From positions 1-31,784 of the forward strand of contig CAIVPY010000078.1 in the NCBI GenBank assembly GCA_903907885.1: a DNA stretch of 31,784 nt, written 5' to 3'. This stretch comes from an uncultured Bacteroidota bacterium (GTDB lineage: Bacteria; Bacteroidota; Bacteroidia; UKL13-3). Position numbers and translations under genes: made by a program. The notes under the pieces are model-generated. The model saw nothing but the letters and a program-made list of their open reading frames with translations, was not told the DNA's origin and searched no databases. Shown here piece after piece: positions 16,062-25,149 of the stretch; the stretch's first letter is position 1; the number at the start of each line of letters is the position of its first letter.

Positions 16062-17528
16062 TTGGCATCACTAAAAAAACTAGCATCCGAAACAGCCATA
16101 TACGGCATGAGCACCATTGTAGGGCGTTTGCTCAATTATTTGTTGGTACCCTTGCACACCCGCATTTTCAACCCTAGCGAGTATGGTGCTGTGACAGAGT
16201 TATACTCTTATGTTGCTTTTTTCACGGTTTTATTAACCTATGGGATGGAAACTGCCTTTTTCCGCTTTTGCCAAAAGCATGATCAGCACAAAGTTTTTAG
16301 TACTTCGTTCAATTCAGTATTAATTTCTTCAGCTGTTTTCTTTGCATTGGTTGCCGGTTTCGCCTCACCCATCGCACATTTTTTAGATTACTCCAATCAT
16401 ACAGAGTACATTACATTATTTGCTGGCATTTTAGCCTTAGATGCTTTGTCTTCTATACCTTTTGCTATGCTAAGGCAAATGAAACGCCCTATCAAATTTG
16501 CTATTATCAAAAACATCAATATTGGTTTAACCATTATTTTAAACCTCTATTTTTTGATGCTCTGTCCCTATCTGCAAATTCATTATCCAGAGAATTTCTT
16601 ACTTCAAACATATAACCCTGCAATCGGCATCGGTTATGTGTTTTATGCCAACTTAGCAGCTAGTTTAATTACTATTCCTTTATTATGGAAAGAGATTTCA
16701 GGGTTTAGAAATGGCTTAGATTCGAAACTTTGGAAAGAGTTGTTTTTATATGCTTTCCCCATTTTAGTGGTCGGTTTGGCAGGTATGATTAACGAAACCT
16801 TTAGCCGAGTGATGTTTAAATTTTTGATGCCCAACAACGAGCATGTGATGAATGATTTGGGTATTTTTGGTGCTAATATTCGCTTTGCCGTTTTGATGAA
16901 CTTGTTCATTCAAGCTTTCAGATATGCCGCAGAACCATTCTTTTTTAGCCAATCTAAAAATGCGGATAAAGACAAAACATATGCTCGAGTAATGCATTAT
17001 TTTGCTATTGCATGTATGCTTATTTTCTTATTGGTTACCCTTTTCATCCATCAGTTTAAGGGCTTTATTGGTCCTAAGTTTCATGATGGATTGGGGATAG
17101 TTCCAATATTGTTGTTAGGTAATATGTTTTTAGGTATTTATTATAATTTATCTATTTGGTACAAACTTAGCGATCAAACCAAATATGGTGCTTATATTTC
17201 TTTATTTGGTGCAGTGTTAACCATTACGCTAAACATGGTATTTATACCGACTTTTGGCTATCAAGGTGCTGCATGGGTTACATTTATAACCTATTTTAGT
17301 ATCACAGCCGTAAGCTATTGGTTTGGACAAAAGAAATATCCGATACCATATAATCTCAAAAAATTCGCTACTTATCTCAGCTTTGCTTTGGGCGTTTTCT
17401 TTTTACATAAATTTTTATTTAGTATTGTTTCCAATCAATGGACCATGGTATTAATACAAACATGCTTGTTTGTTTTATTTGCTGGTGTTGTGTTTATGAT
17501 TGAGAAGAAAAACAGATACAATATATAA
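16062..17528 (+). CDS. Wzx-like polysaccharide flippase (MOP superfamily)
   Basis: The 488-residue integral membrane protein belongs to the polysaccharide-transporter branch of the MOP superfamily, which moves lipid-linked sugars across the inner membrane. It opens ASLKKLASETAIYGMSTIVGRLLNYLLVPLHTRIF, the usual amphipathic helix plus first membrane helix, and shows about 12-14 hydrophobic segments to the C-terminus. The start is TTG at 16062; the conserved N-terminus begins there, whereas the next Met (residue 16) would cut into the first helix. dut follows after 38 nt and a sugar-phosphate nucleotidyltransferase after that, which fits an envelope-polysaccharide role. The sugar carried cannot be determined. 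Confidence 0.87.
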   Translation: MASLKKLASETAIYGMSTIVGRLLNYLLVPLHTRIFNPSEYGAVTELYSYVAFFTVLLTYGMETAFFRFCQKHDQHKVFSTSFNSVLISSAVFFALVAGFASPIAHFLDYSNHTEYITLFAGILALDALSSIPFAMLRQMKRPIKFAIIKNINIGLTIILNLYFLMLCPYLQIHYPENFLLQTYNPAIGIGYVFYANLAASLITIPLLWKEISGFRNGLDSKLWKELFLYAFPILVVGLAGMINETFSRVMFKFLMPNNEHVMNDLGIFGANIRFAVLMNLFIQAFRYAAEPFFFSQSKNADKDKTYARVMHYFAIACMLIFLLVTLFIHQFKGFIGPKFHDGLGIVPILLLGNMFLGIYYNLSIWYKLSDQTKYGAYISLFGAVLTITLNMVFIPTFGYQGAAWVTFITYFSITAVSYWFGQKKYPIPYNLKKFATYLSFALGVFFLHKFLFSIVSNQWTMVLIQTCLFVLFAGVVFMIEKKNRYNI

Positions 17529-17566
17529 ATGTAGAGGCGAATTAATATTCACCCAAAACAAATATC

Positions 17567-17998
17567 ATGAACATAAAAATAATAAACAAAAGTGACAATG
17601 CCCTGCCAGCTTATGAAAGTGAGCATGCTGCGGGCATGGATTTGTGTGCTTTTGTTGCTGAAACCGTTTTGCTACAACCCATGCAACGACAACTTATTCC
17701 AACAGGTTTGTTTATTGAATTACCTGTAGGACACGAAGCTCAAATTCGCCCAAGAAGTGGATTGGCATTGAAGCATGGCATTACAGTATTGAATAGTCCT
17801 GGTACTGTGGATGCTGATTACAGAGGAGAGATTAAAGTGCTACTGATTAATATGGGTACTGAAGTGTTTGAAATTAAAAATGGTGAACGAATTGCCCAAA
17901 TGATTATTAGTCAGCATGCAACGGCTGAATTTGCGTTGGTTGAAACATTAACTGAATCCAACAGAGGTGCTGGTGGATATGGCAGTACAGGAAAATAA
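17567..17998 (+). CDS. dut: dUTP diphosphatase (dUTPase)
   Basis: This 143-residue trimeric enzyme hydrolyses dUTP to dUMP and pyrophosphate, limiting uracil in DNA and supplying dTMP synthesis. All five family motifs are visible: HAAGMDLCA (about 20), PRSGLA (64), GTVDADYRGEIKV (85, with the catalytic Asp), ERIAQMII (109) and RGAGGYGSTG at the C-terminus. The length is standard. It sits between the flippase and the nucleotidyltransferase, an arrangement I recall as frequent in Bacteroidota, so its position says more about ancestral order than function. Confidence 0.96.
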   Translation: MNIKIINKSDNALPAYESEHAAGMDLCAFVAETVLLQPMQRQLIPTGLFIELPVGHEAQIRPRSGLALKHGITVLNSPGTVDADYRGEIKVLLINMGTEVFEIKNGERIAQMIISQHATAEFALVETLTESNRGAGGYGSTGK

Positions 17999-18022
17999 GG
18001 ATGCCATGTGGGAATGTGAATA

Positions 18023-18049
18023 TTTGATAATAATTAATAAATACATTTG
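18023..18049 (+). promoter_or_regulatory. Candidate internal promoter before nucleotidyltransferase gene
   Basis: TACATTTG (18042-18049) fits the -7 consensus, with TTTG at 18023-18026, but the 15-nt spacing is shorter than the 19 nt seen at the best promoters here. It lies 30 nt before the ATG. Confidence 0.35.
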
Positions 18050-18079
18050 AACTGAAAATTAAAATCTAAACATAAAAAC

Positions 18080-19090
18080 ATGAAAATAATAGTACCTATG
18101 GCGGGTATGGGTAAGCGCATGAGACCGCACACCCTTACTACTCCAAAACCTTTAGTACCAGTGGCAGGTAAGCCCATTGTTCAAAAATTAATAGAAGACC
18201 TTGAAAAGGTTTGTGGAGCAGGCATTGAGGAAATTGCTTACATCATAGGACCAAGTTTTGGCAAAACAGTAGAGAAACAATTGGTTTCAGTGGCTGAGAA
18301 ATTAGGAGCTAAAGGAACCATATACTACCAAGAAGAAGCCCTTGGAACTGCTCATGCTATAATGTGTGCTAAAGAGAGTTTGTCGGGTAATGTTTTAGTA
18401 GTGTTTGCGGATACTTTGTTCAAAGCTGATTTTGTTTTGGATAGAAGTAAAGATGGTATTATTTGGGTACAAAAAGTAGAAGATCCAAAACCATTTGGGG
18501 TTGTTAAAGTGGATAGCAATAATGTAATAACTGATTTTGTAGAAAAGCCAGAAACATTTGTGAGCGACCTTGCTATTATTGGTATTTATTACTTCAAAGA
18601 TGGAGAGTATTTGCGAAGCGAATTGCAGTATTTGTTAGACAATGATATCCGCGATAAAGGCGAATATCAGTTGACAAATGCTTTAGAAAACATGAAAGCT
18701 AAAGGGTACAAATTTGAGCCGGGAAAAGTTACGGAATGGTTGGATTGTGGCAACAAAAACTCAACTGTATATACCAATGGTAGAATTTTGCAGTTTATGC
18801 ATGATAACAAAGAAAAATTGGTTGATGAAACAGTCAATAACCAAGATTCAATGATCATCCAGCCATCATATATTGGTAAAAATGTGAAGTTAGTGCGCAG
18901 TGTGGTTGGTCCTTATGCAAGCATTGGAGATGGATGTACGGTTGAAAATTCAGTAGTTGGTAATTGCATTATTCAAACCAATACACAAATAAAAAATGCA
19001 GTGATTGACAATGCCATGATTGGCAATTATGCTGCCTATACTGGTGAATCGAAAGATTTGAGCATTGGTGATTACACCACTATTTTGTAA
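18080..19090 (+). CDS. Sugar-1-phosphate nucleotidyltransferase (RmlA/GlmU-like)
   Basis: The 336-residue cytoplasmic enzyme should join an NTP and a sugar-1-phosphate to give an activated NDP-sugar. The nucleotide-binding loop is MAGMGKRMRPHTLTTPKPL (residues 7-25; R13 and K23 in the signature positions), ALGTAHAI (about 93) and VFADTLF (about 112) supply the base- and metal-binding parts, and VEKPETF (about 155) contacts the sugar. The end, from about 258 (IIQPSYIGKNVKLVRSVVGPYASIGDGCTVENSVVG), is a left-handed beta-helix. The sugar is not predictable; glucose or N-acetylglucosamine are candidates. A TACATTTG box at 18042-18049 could give it its own promoter. A terminator follows. Confidence 0.87.
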   Translation: MKIIVPMAGMGKRMRPHTLTTPKPLVPVAGKPIVQKLIEDLEKVCGAGIEEIAYIIGPSFGKTVEKQLVSVAEKLGAKGTIYYQEEALGTAHAIMCAKESLSGNVLVVFADTLFKADFVLDRSKDGIIWVQKVEDPKPFGVVKVDSNNVITDFVEKPETFVSDLAIIGIYYFKDGEYLRSELQYLLDNDIRDKGEYQLTNALENMKAKGYKFEPGKVTEWLDCGNKNSTVYTNGRILQFMHDNKEKLVDETVNNQDSMIIQPSYIGKNVKLVRSVVGPYASIGDGCTVENSVVGNCIIQTNTQIKNAVIDNAMIGNYAAYTGESKDLSIGDYTTIL

Positions 19091-19132
19091 CATAAAATGG
19101 CTGAGTAAACCTACTCAACTAATAATTAATTC

Positions 19133-19166
19133 AAACCTGCCACGTTTTTACTTGGCAGGTTTTTTG
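19133..19166 (+). terminator. Rho-independent terminator
   Basis: AAACCTGCCA (19133-19142) and TGGCAGGTTT (19153-19162) form a perfect 10-bp stem with a 10-nt loop, followed by more T. It follows the nucleotidyltransferase stop by about 43 nt and closes that transcript before the TPR gene. Confidence 0.88.
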
Positions 19167-19222
19167 TTTAACGGTAATTTAGTTTTACCAAAACTCTAGG
19201 CTTTTAATTATGTTTGCTTTCC

Positions 19223-20953
19223 ATGATGATATTGATTAAGATAAATAACCATTCACGCTATCTATTATTACTATGCGCCATCTTTGTTGGCAGTTTGGCT
19301 TTTGGTCAAAAAAAACTTGGAAAGGGAGAGCTTCCCGAGCATATAAGGCTTGAGTTTGAAAAGGAGTTTTTCAAAGCCGCAAAAGAAAAAATGTTGGGTG
19401 ATTATCCAGAGGCAATTGAAGACTTTAAAAAAGCTGCAGAAATCAATCCTAATGATGCAAACACTCAGTTTCAATTAAGTCAATTGTATTTGGCAATAAA
19501 GAAAATAAAAGAGGCTGAAAATGCTGCTCAAAAAGCGGTTGAATTAGATAATAAAAACTTCTGGTATAAAACACAATTAGCTGAGGTTTATAAAAATCAA
19601 AAGCGTTTTACAGAAGCAGCCAAGTTGAATATTGTGATATATGAAACAGGTGAAAAGAACCCTCAGAATTTATATGATGCTGTATTGCTTTTCACACTTG
19701 GTAAAAAATATTCTGAAGCAATAAAAACATTAAATAAAATTGAGAAACAAAGCGGACTTAATGAGGAAATAGTAAAGCAAAAAGAGCAGATTTACCTTTT
19801 GAATAACAAGCTTAAGAAAGCCATAAAAGAAGTAGAACGATTGGTGAATGCATATCCCCAAGAGATAAGGTATAAGGGGATGTTAGCTGATTTACTTATG
19901 GCGAATGGCAGGACAAAAGAAGCCATTGATATTTACAATAAAATTTTGGTACAAGACCCAAGCAATGGTTTTGCCTTGTTTGCTATGGCTGATTATTCTA
20001 AATCAAAAAGTGAATATGAGCCTTATTTCAACTATTTGAAACGAGCCATGGCAAGTAATGTTGATATTAAATCTAAGATTCAAGAGATGGCGGATTTTGT
20101 TACTGATAGCAAGATTCCTGATGGCAGTAAGAAATCTTTTGAACTAAGTGACATTCTGATTAGTTCAAATCCAAGTGAAGCCATTGCCTATATGATGAAG
20201 GGTGATTTGTTTATTAAAGAAAAGAATTATGAGCAAGCTCGGTTACATTTTTTGAAGGCTATTATTGCCAACCCTAATGCTTATGCAGCTTGGGAGCAAA
20301 TTATGTATTGTGATGACGAATTGAAAAATAACCAATATATGCAAAGCGATTGCGAAAAAGCGGTAGCGATTTTCCCTACTCAAGCACGCTTTTTTGCTTA
20401 TTTGGCATTTGCCAGTTTTAGACAAAAAGATTATGATAAAGCGATAAATGCAGCAAGGACTGGTAGTGAATATGCAGAGGATGAACCAGAATTGTTATTG
20501 CAATTGCTATCACAAATGGGTGATGCGGGTCATTATGCCAAGAAATATAAGGTTTGTGATTCTGCCTATGATGCTGCTTTAGCATTGAATATAGACAACG
20601 CTTATGCATTAAACAATTATGCCTACTTCTTGAGTTTGCGAAAGGAGAGATTGGACAAGGCAGATAGTATGAGTCTAAGAAGTATCGAACTAGAGCCTGG
20701 AAATCCAAGCTATCAAGACACATATGGGTGGATTTTGTACCAAAAAAAGGAGTATAAAAAAGCAAAAGAATATATTGAAAAAGCCCTGCAAATGTCTCCT
20801 AATAATGCCGAAGTAATTGAACATTTAGGAGATGTTAAATATAAACTCAATGACAAACAAGGTGCAATGGAGAGTTGGTTGAAGTCAAAGGAGCTAGGTG
20901 GAGAAGGTGAGTTTTTACAAAGAAAAATTATCGAGAAGAATTTAGTTGAGTAA
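19223..20953 (+). CDS. Exported tetratricopeptide-repeat protein
   Basis: This 576-residue protein has a signal peptide (charged MMILIKINNHSR, hydrophobic YLLLLCAIFVGSL, cleavage after AFG) and then TPR-type helical pairs along most of its length: for example YPEAIEDFKKAAEINPNDANTQF, KIKEAENAAQKAVELD, GRTKEAIDIYNKILVQDPSNG, NYEQARLHFLKAIIANPNA, DYDKAINAARTGSEYAEDE and EYKKAKEYIEKALQMSPNNAEVIEHLGDV. Such proteins are protein-binding scaffolds, here in the periplasm or at the outer membrane. The track of reading runs upstream to a TTG at 19214, but the ATG at 19223 (or 19226) opens the signal peptide. A TATGTTTG box at 19209-19216 would place transcription start almost on the ATG. It follows flippase-dut-nucleotidyltransferase, where other Bacteroidota keep a similar TPR gene. 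Confidence 0.85.
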   Translation: MMILIKINNHSRYLLLLCAIFVGSLAFGQKKLGKGELPEHIRLEFEKEFFKAAKEKMLGDYPEAIEDFKKAAEINPNDANTQFQLSQLYLAIKKIKEAENAAQKAVELDNKNFWYKTQLAEVYKNQKRFTEAAKLNIVIYETGEKNPQNLYDAVLLFTLGKKYSEAIKTLNKIEKQSGLNEEIVKQKEQIYLLNNKLKKAIKEVERLVNAYPQEIRYKGMLADLLMANGRTKEAIDIYNKILVQDPSNGFALFAMADYSKSKSEYEPYFNYLKRAMASNVDIKSKIQEMADFVTDSKIPDGSKKSFELSDILISSNPSEAIAYMMKGDLFIKEKNYEQARLHFLKAIIANPNAYAAWEQIMYCDDELKNNQYMQSDCEKAVAIFPTQARFFAYLAFASFRQKDYDKAINAARTGSEYAEDEPELLLQLLSQMGDAGHYAKKYKVCDSAYDAALALNIDNAYALNNYAYFLSLRKERLDKADSMSLRSIELEPGNPSYQDTYGWILYQKKEYKKAKEYIEKALQMSPNNAEVIEHLGDVKYKLNDKQGAMESWLKSKELGGEGEFLQRKIIEKNLVE

Positions 20954-21001
20954 GAATGTATAAGATAGTATTTTTATTTATTTATTTTTATCTTAGCCAC
21001 T

Positions 21002-21697
21002 GTGGAAATAAAACATAAAATAGCTGTGGTAACAGGTGTGAGTAAAGGCATAGGTTACGAAACTTGCCTACAGTTACTCGAAAAAGGTGCTATCGTTTTT
21101 GGACTTGGCAGAAACAACAATATCACTCATCCTAATTTTACTTTTATACCTTGTGATGTTAGGGAGTTTGTAAGTGTTGAATTGGCCTTTAAACAAATTT
21201 TATCAAAACATGATAGTATAGATATTCTTTTGAATAATGCTGGACTTGGTTATTTTGGAATGCTTGAAGACACTAGCATTGAGCAATGGAACGAAATGTA
21301 TCAAACCAATGTAAATGGTATTTTTCATTGTTGCAAAATGGCATTGCCTGTTATGAAAAAAAATCAATATGGACATATCATTAATATAGCATCAACGGCA
21401 GCACTCGAAGGCCTGCCACAAGTGTCGGCTTATTGTGCTACCAAGTGGGCTGTAAAAGGTTTAAGCGAATCGTTGTTTAGGGAGGTAAGAGATTATAAAA
21501 TAAAAGTTACTTGTATTTATCCCGGTTCAACCAAAACTGATTTTTTTAGAAACAGCCCTGGTATCAAACCGCATGATTATATGTTGATGCCTACTGATGT
21601 GGCTTTGGCTATCATACAAGCCATAGAAATGCCAGATAATTTCAATACGGTAAATTTAGAAATTAGACCTCTACAACCTAAAGGACCAAAGACATAA
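21002..21697 (+). CDS. Short-chain dehydrogenase/reductase
   Basis: The 231-residue cytoplasmic enzyme is a classical SDR using NAD(P)H. The cofactor loop is TGVSKGIG (residues 11-18), NNAG lies at 78-81, and the catalytic triad is S131, Y144 and K148 in the YCATK motif. A C-terminal CIYPGSTKTDF block is also typical. The substrate is unknown: FabG-like 3-ketoacyl reductases and broad carbonyl reductases share these marks. The start is a GTG at 21002, chosen because the Rossmann strand IAVVTG begins seven residues later and no ATG lies in frame. It lies 48 nt after the TPR gene and is convergent with the large secreted protein (5-nt gap). Confidence 0.85.
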   Translation: MEIKHKIAVVTGVSKGIGYETCLQLLEKGAIVFGLGRNNNITHPNFTFIPCDVREFVSVELAFKQILSKHDSIDILLNNAGLGYFGMLEDTSIEQWNEMYQTNVNGIFHCCKMALPVMKKNQYGHIINIASTAALEGLPQVSAYCATKWAVKGLSESLFREVRDYKIKVTCIYPGSTKTDFFRNSPGIKPHDYMLMPTDVALAIIQAIEMPDNFNTVNLEIRPLQPKGPKT

Positions 21698-21702
21698 AAC
21701 AG

Positions 21703-24700
21703 TTATAACTTGCCACCCAAAACAAAGGTTTTACGGTAGGTTTGAGTTTCACCTTGAAGATTATAAACTTCAAAAATTGCAATATATATACCATAAGCAG
21801 GAACACTACCTTTGTCGTCAATGCCATTCCAATTATAAGTTCCCGAACCGCCTAATAATTCATTTTTTAAAAGTGTTTTGGTTAACACGCCATTGCTATT
21901 AAAAATTTGAAGTGTGGCTATATTACCAGGCTCACTAAATTGATAATTGAAACTGATCATATCGTTGTACCCATCGCCATCAGGACTAAAAACTTCGGGC
22001 TGAATGTTTATGGTTTCATTGCTTTGGCTGCTTCCTAAATATTGCGAGTTGCGATAGGTAGGCGTAGCGTATCCAACAGTTGCTGAAGCCGAAGTCCAAT
22101 TACTCCTATCATTCACAGGTTTGAAAGTAGAAATCCTTTCTAAGCTCACGCCTTCTTTATTATCAAGCAAAGGAAAGTGCATTTTATCGTCATAGGCAAA
22201 TTTTTCAATTCTATTTCCGTTCAAATCGGTTAATAAAACAGTACCAGAATTATCACTGAAAGCAGGCATTGTTTTTACGTCAATTATCTGATTAGAAAAA
22301 TTCACACGATAGTTTGAAATAATATTAGATGCGTTATCAGATATTATCAGATATTGATTAGGATGTATTTGCCAATAATCATTACCAAAGGCAACAAAAT
22401 CGTTTATCGAATCTCTATCATCAGTATTGCACAAAAGGTAATCTTTTAAGTCAATAAATTTATCGCTGCTGTTATATAACTCAACAAAATCACTTCCATT
22501 TGATATTGGGTTAAACAAAACTTCATTGATGTGTATGTCGTTTAATTCTGCCTTCTTAGGTAATGCAAAATCCGCATAATTTCTTTCATTGGAAACATTC
22601 ATCGCACAATCATAAACATTATCTATAACAATTCTATAAGTCATATTTGTTTGAAATGAATCAACCATTTTTATTGCCAATCTTGATTGTGAGTTATCAA
22701 TAAAATTATGGTTTAAAATTTCAAGATTTTGGTTATTAAATTTGTAATGATAATAGCTTCTTGTTGAAACGCTGTCGAGCGCTTCATTAAATATCAACGC
22801 CAATGTTTTGTTATCGATTGGGTAGGCTCTTAATAACTTTGCTGCTGTTTTATCTGGGTTGTACTTTGCAACACTATTTTTACTACCGGGTGTAGCACCT
22901 TTTGCATTTATACTTGCTGCCCAGTTGCCATTTCCTGTGCAAGGATTATTAACATCTATTAGCTCTAAACTCCATCCTCCAGCTTGTTTTATTTTATCAT
23001 TCATCCACTCGTTTTTATAAGCTACTTGATGAATAATAAAATTGTTTTCGCTCAATATTGTTAGTTCGTCATCCGAACTTAAAGATGGAAAAGTTGGCAG
23101 TGAAACTACATTGGTAATGGCAGCCAAATTTTGTGTATTCTTATCATCACATACCACAACAAAACTATCAGGGTATACAACAAAATTTGGAAAACTATAT
23201 ATTGATTGTCCTTTTTTAAGTTTCCAATTTTTGAGTCTAATTATATTCTTACTTCTATTGTACAATTCTATCCATTCAGCATCTGGGAGCTGCCCCAACG
23301 CTTTAGGGTTTGCAAACACTTCAGAAATCACTATATCATTTTGTTTCACTTCTGAAATTATTGGGATGTAAACCAATGATATACTTTTTTGAAAAGCTAA
23401 ATTGCCCAAGCAATTTTCAAGTGTATCTATATCCAAAACATACTCATTGTCTCTAAACATGGGAGTTGAAATACCCACAACCATACTATCATTTTTTGCA
23501 CCAAATATTTGCTTAGATGTCACCGAAACACCATTCAATTTTACTTGAGATAACTGCAATGAGGGTTTATCCATTTTATTAGAAAAAATCAACAAAACAT
23601 GAATGGAATCTAAAGCCTCAATGCTTTTAATTATTGGTTTAGTATCATCGTGAATATTTATAAAATTTGAATTTATAGTACCAGGAGTACCGCCAATTGC
23701 ATCAAGGGATGCTTGCCAATTATCGCCTTCTAAGCACAAAGAGTTAGGGTTAATTATTTCCAAGGTCCAACCACCATCTTTTTTACTTTGATTTTTATAC
23801 CATGAAATATTATATTTTAACTCGTGAATTACATTGCCCTTATCATCTCTTAATATTAAAGTATCACCATCGTTATTAAGCGAGGTAAACGGATTCAGTC
23901 CAAGCGTGGTTCCAAACTTGTTATATTTGACTTCATTGCTTGAAGAACAAAGAATAATAAACGAATCCGATTTGATTGTAATGTCAGGTAAATAAGTTGT
24001 TGTGCTAGGGTCTGAAACGCTCCAATTATTTAAACATATAGGAAATTGGGAGTGATTATATATCTCAATAAATTCTGCATCTGGTAATCCAACAATAGGG
24101 GATGGGTCGGGAAATAGTTCACTTATCAATATATCGTGCTCTATGGGGAAATAATACAAAATATCGATATTGGTTGAAGGCATTCTGTTGTTATATCTAT
24201 CTTTAATGTTCGTCACAGAAAGAACATACCTTTCACCGTTTGTAAATGGCTTAATAAAAGTCAAAATTAGACTATTTACATCATCAAGGTCAAAGGTAAT
24301 TGTCGATGGTTTGCCAATATTATTGTTTAATATATAGTTAAATGTGTCTAGGGCTGATTGGCTCTCGAGTCTTTCATTAAATGTAAGGTAGATTTGGGTA
24401 TCAGAAATAATTTTAGTGCTTAGCAAAATGGGTGGGTCAAGGTCTGTTCTAATAGAACCTGAATATACATCATCTAAATAATAATTTGAAGCATTTGTGC
24501 TAGTGTATTTAACCCAAAAACCAAGATACTTTGCGGATTGAAGCGTTGAATCAAAAACTGTTCCTTCAAGAGTATAATCATCAAAAACTAATGTGTCAGA
24601 AAACATTTGCCAGTTCCCAATACTATCTCTAAGAATTTTCATTCTTACTACATTATTTGATTTTGATACAGTTGCTCTTCTACCTCCAATTAATACCGTT

Positions 24701-25113
24701 CGATTTGTACCGACTTGCTTAATAAACTGAATGCTATCATTGTTTCCAGTGATACCGCCAAATTGAATATAATAAGCGTTATTGTTTGAAGCTTTGAGGT
24801 TGCATGAATCACTTGATATATAAAATCTACAAAAGTTTTGCGTACTAGGATTTAGGTTAAACCGAATCAAAAAACTCCATTCTGTTGCTTTCAAACAATT
24901 TGATGGAGTAGATAGATAGATATCTTTACTTGTGCTCACTGAGCCCTTGCTTTGAAGCTGTCCAAGGTTGTTTATTTGAAACAAACTATCATCACCTATC
25001 CAAGAAGGATTAATGGTAAAATCACCATCACTAAAGTCATCAACAACTTGTGAAAAGCATTTATTACTAATTAATATTATTAGTAAAACAGAAAAGAATT
25101 TTACTAAACGCAT
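21703..25113 (-). CDS. Large secreted protein: three Ig-like/lamin-tail pairs and T9SS type B sorting domain
   Basis: The 1136-residue protein has a signal peptide (MRLVKFFSVLLIILISNKCFSQ-like, to about residue 22), an N-terminal beta-sandwich of lectin/glucanase appearance (about 25-220), then three repeats of an SbsA-type Ig-like domain (about 224-325, 490-585, 750-850; each starts DPP/DTKP/DKTA and contains LxFNExLD) followed by a lamin-tail domain (about 330-485, 590-745, 855-1020; DILISELF.P....LPDAEFIEIYN is the repeated opening). The final 101 residues start NIQPEVFSPDGDGYND and end in KTFVLGGKL, the gliding-motility-type (CHU_C) T9SS tail. It should be exported across the outer membrane and kept on the surface or released. 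Lamin-tail proteins of this kind may bind DNA or polysaccharides; the function is unproven. Confidence 0.88.
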   Translation of the reverse strand: MRLVKFFSVLLIILISNKCFSQVVDDFSDGDFTINPSWIGDDSLFQINNLGQLQSKGSVSTSKDIYLSTPSNCLKATEWSFLIRFNLNPSTQNFCRFYISSDSCNLKASNNNAYYIQFGGITGNNDSIQFIKQVGTNRTVLIGGRRATVSKSNNVVRMKILRDSIGNWQMFSDTLVFDDYTLEGTVFDSTLQSAKYLGFWVKYTSTNASNYYLDDVYSGSIRTDLDPPILLSTKIISDTQIYLTFNERLESQSALDTFNYILNNNIGKPSTITFDLDDVNSLILTFIKPFTNGERYVLSVTNIKDRYNNRMPSTNIDILYYFPIEHDILISELFPDPSPIVGLPDAEFIEIYNHSQFPICLNNWSVSDPSTTTYLPDITIKSDSFIILCSSSNEVKYNKFGTTLGLNPFTSLNNDGDTLILRDDKGNVIHELKYNISWYKNQSKKDGGWTLEIINPNSLCLEGDNWQASLDAIGGTPGTINSNFINIHDDTKPIIKSIEALDSIHVLLIFSNKMDKPSLQLSQVKLNGVSVTSKQIFGAKNDSMVVGISTPMFRDNEYVLDIDTLENCLGNLAFQKSISLVYIPIISEVKQNDIVISEVFANPKALGQLPDAEWIELYNRSKNIIRLKNWKLKKGQSIYSFPNFVVYPDSFVVVCDDKNTQNLAAITNVVSLPTFPSLSSDDELTILSENNFIIHQVAYKNEWMNDKIKQAGGWSLELIDVNNPCTGNGNWAASINAKGATPGSKNSVAKYNPDKTAAKLLRAYPIDNKTLALIFNEALDSVSTRSYYHYKFNNQNLEILNHNFIDNSQSRLAIKMVDSFQTNMTYRIVIDNVYDCAMNVSNERNYADFALPKKAELNDIHINEVLFNPISNGSDFVELYNSSDKFIDLKDYLLCNTDDRDSINDFVAFGNDYWQIHPNQYLIISDNASNIISNYRVNFSNQIIDVKTMPAFSDNSGTVLLTDLNGNRIEKFAYDDKMHFPLLDNKEGVSLERISTFKPVNDRSNWTSASATVGYATPTYRNSQYLGSSQSNETINIQPEVFSPDGDGYNDMISFNYQFSEPGNIATLQIFNSNGVLTKTLLKNELLGGSGTYNWNGIDDKGSVPAYGIYIAIFEVYNLQGETQTYRKTFVLGGKL

Positions 25114-25149
25114 TGCATTGGTTTTATTTGCGGAAAATAAAAAAATATT

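Noticed and set aside
20956..21018. 20-codon frame starting ATG 20956 with a hydrophobic run and a late cysteine, overlapping the start of the SDR gene
   Set aside because: Too short, made of AT-rich low-complexity sequence and overlaps a well-supported gene; most likely chance.
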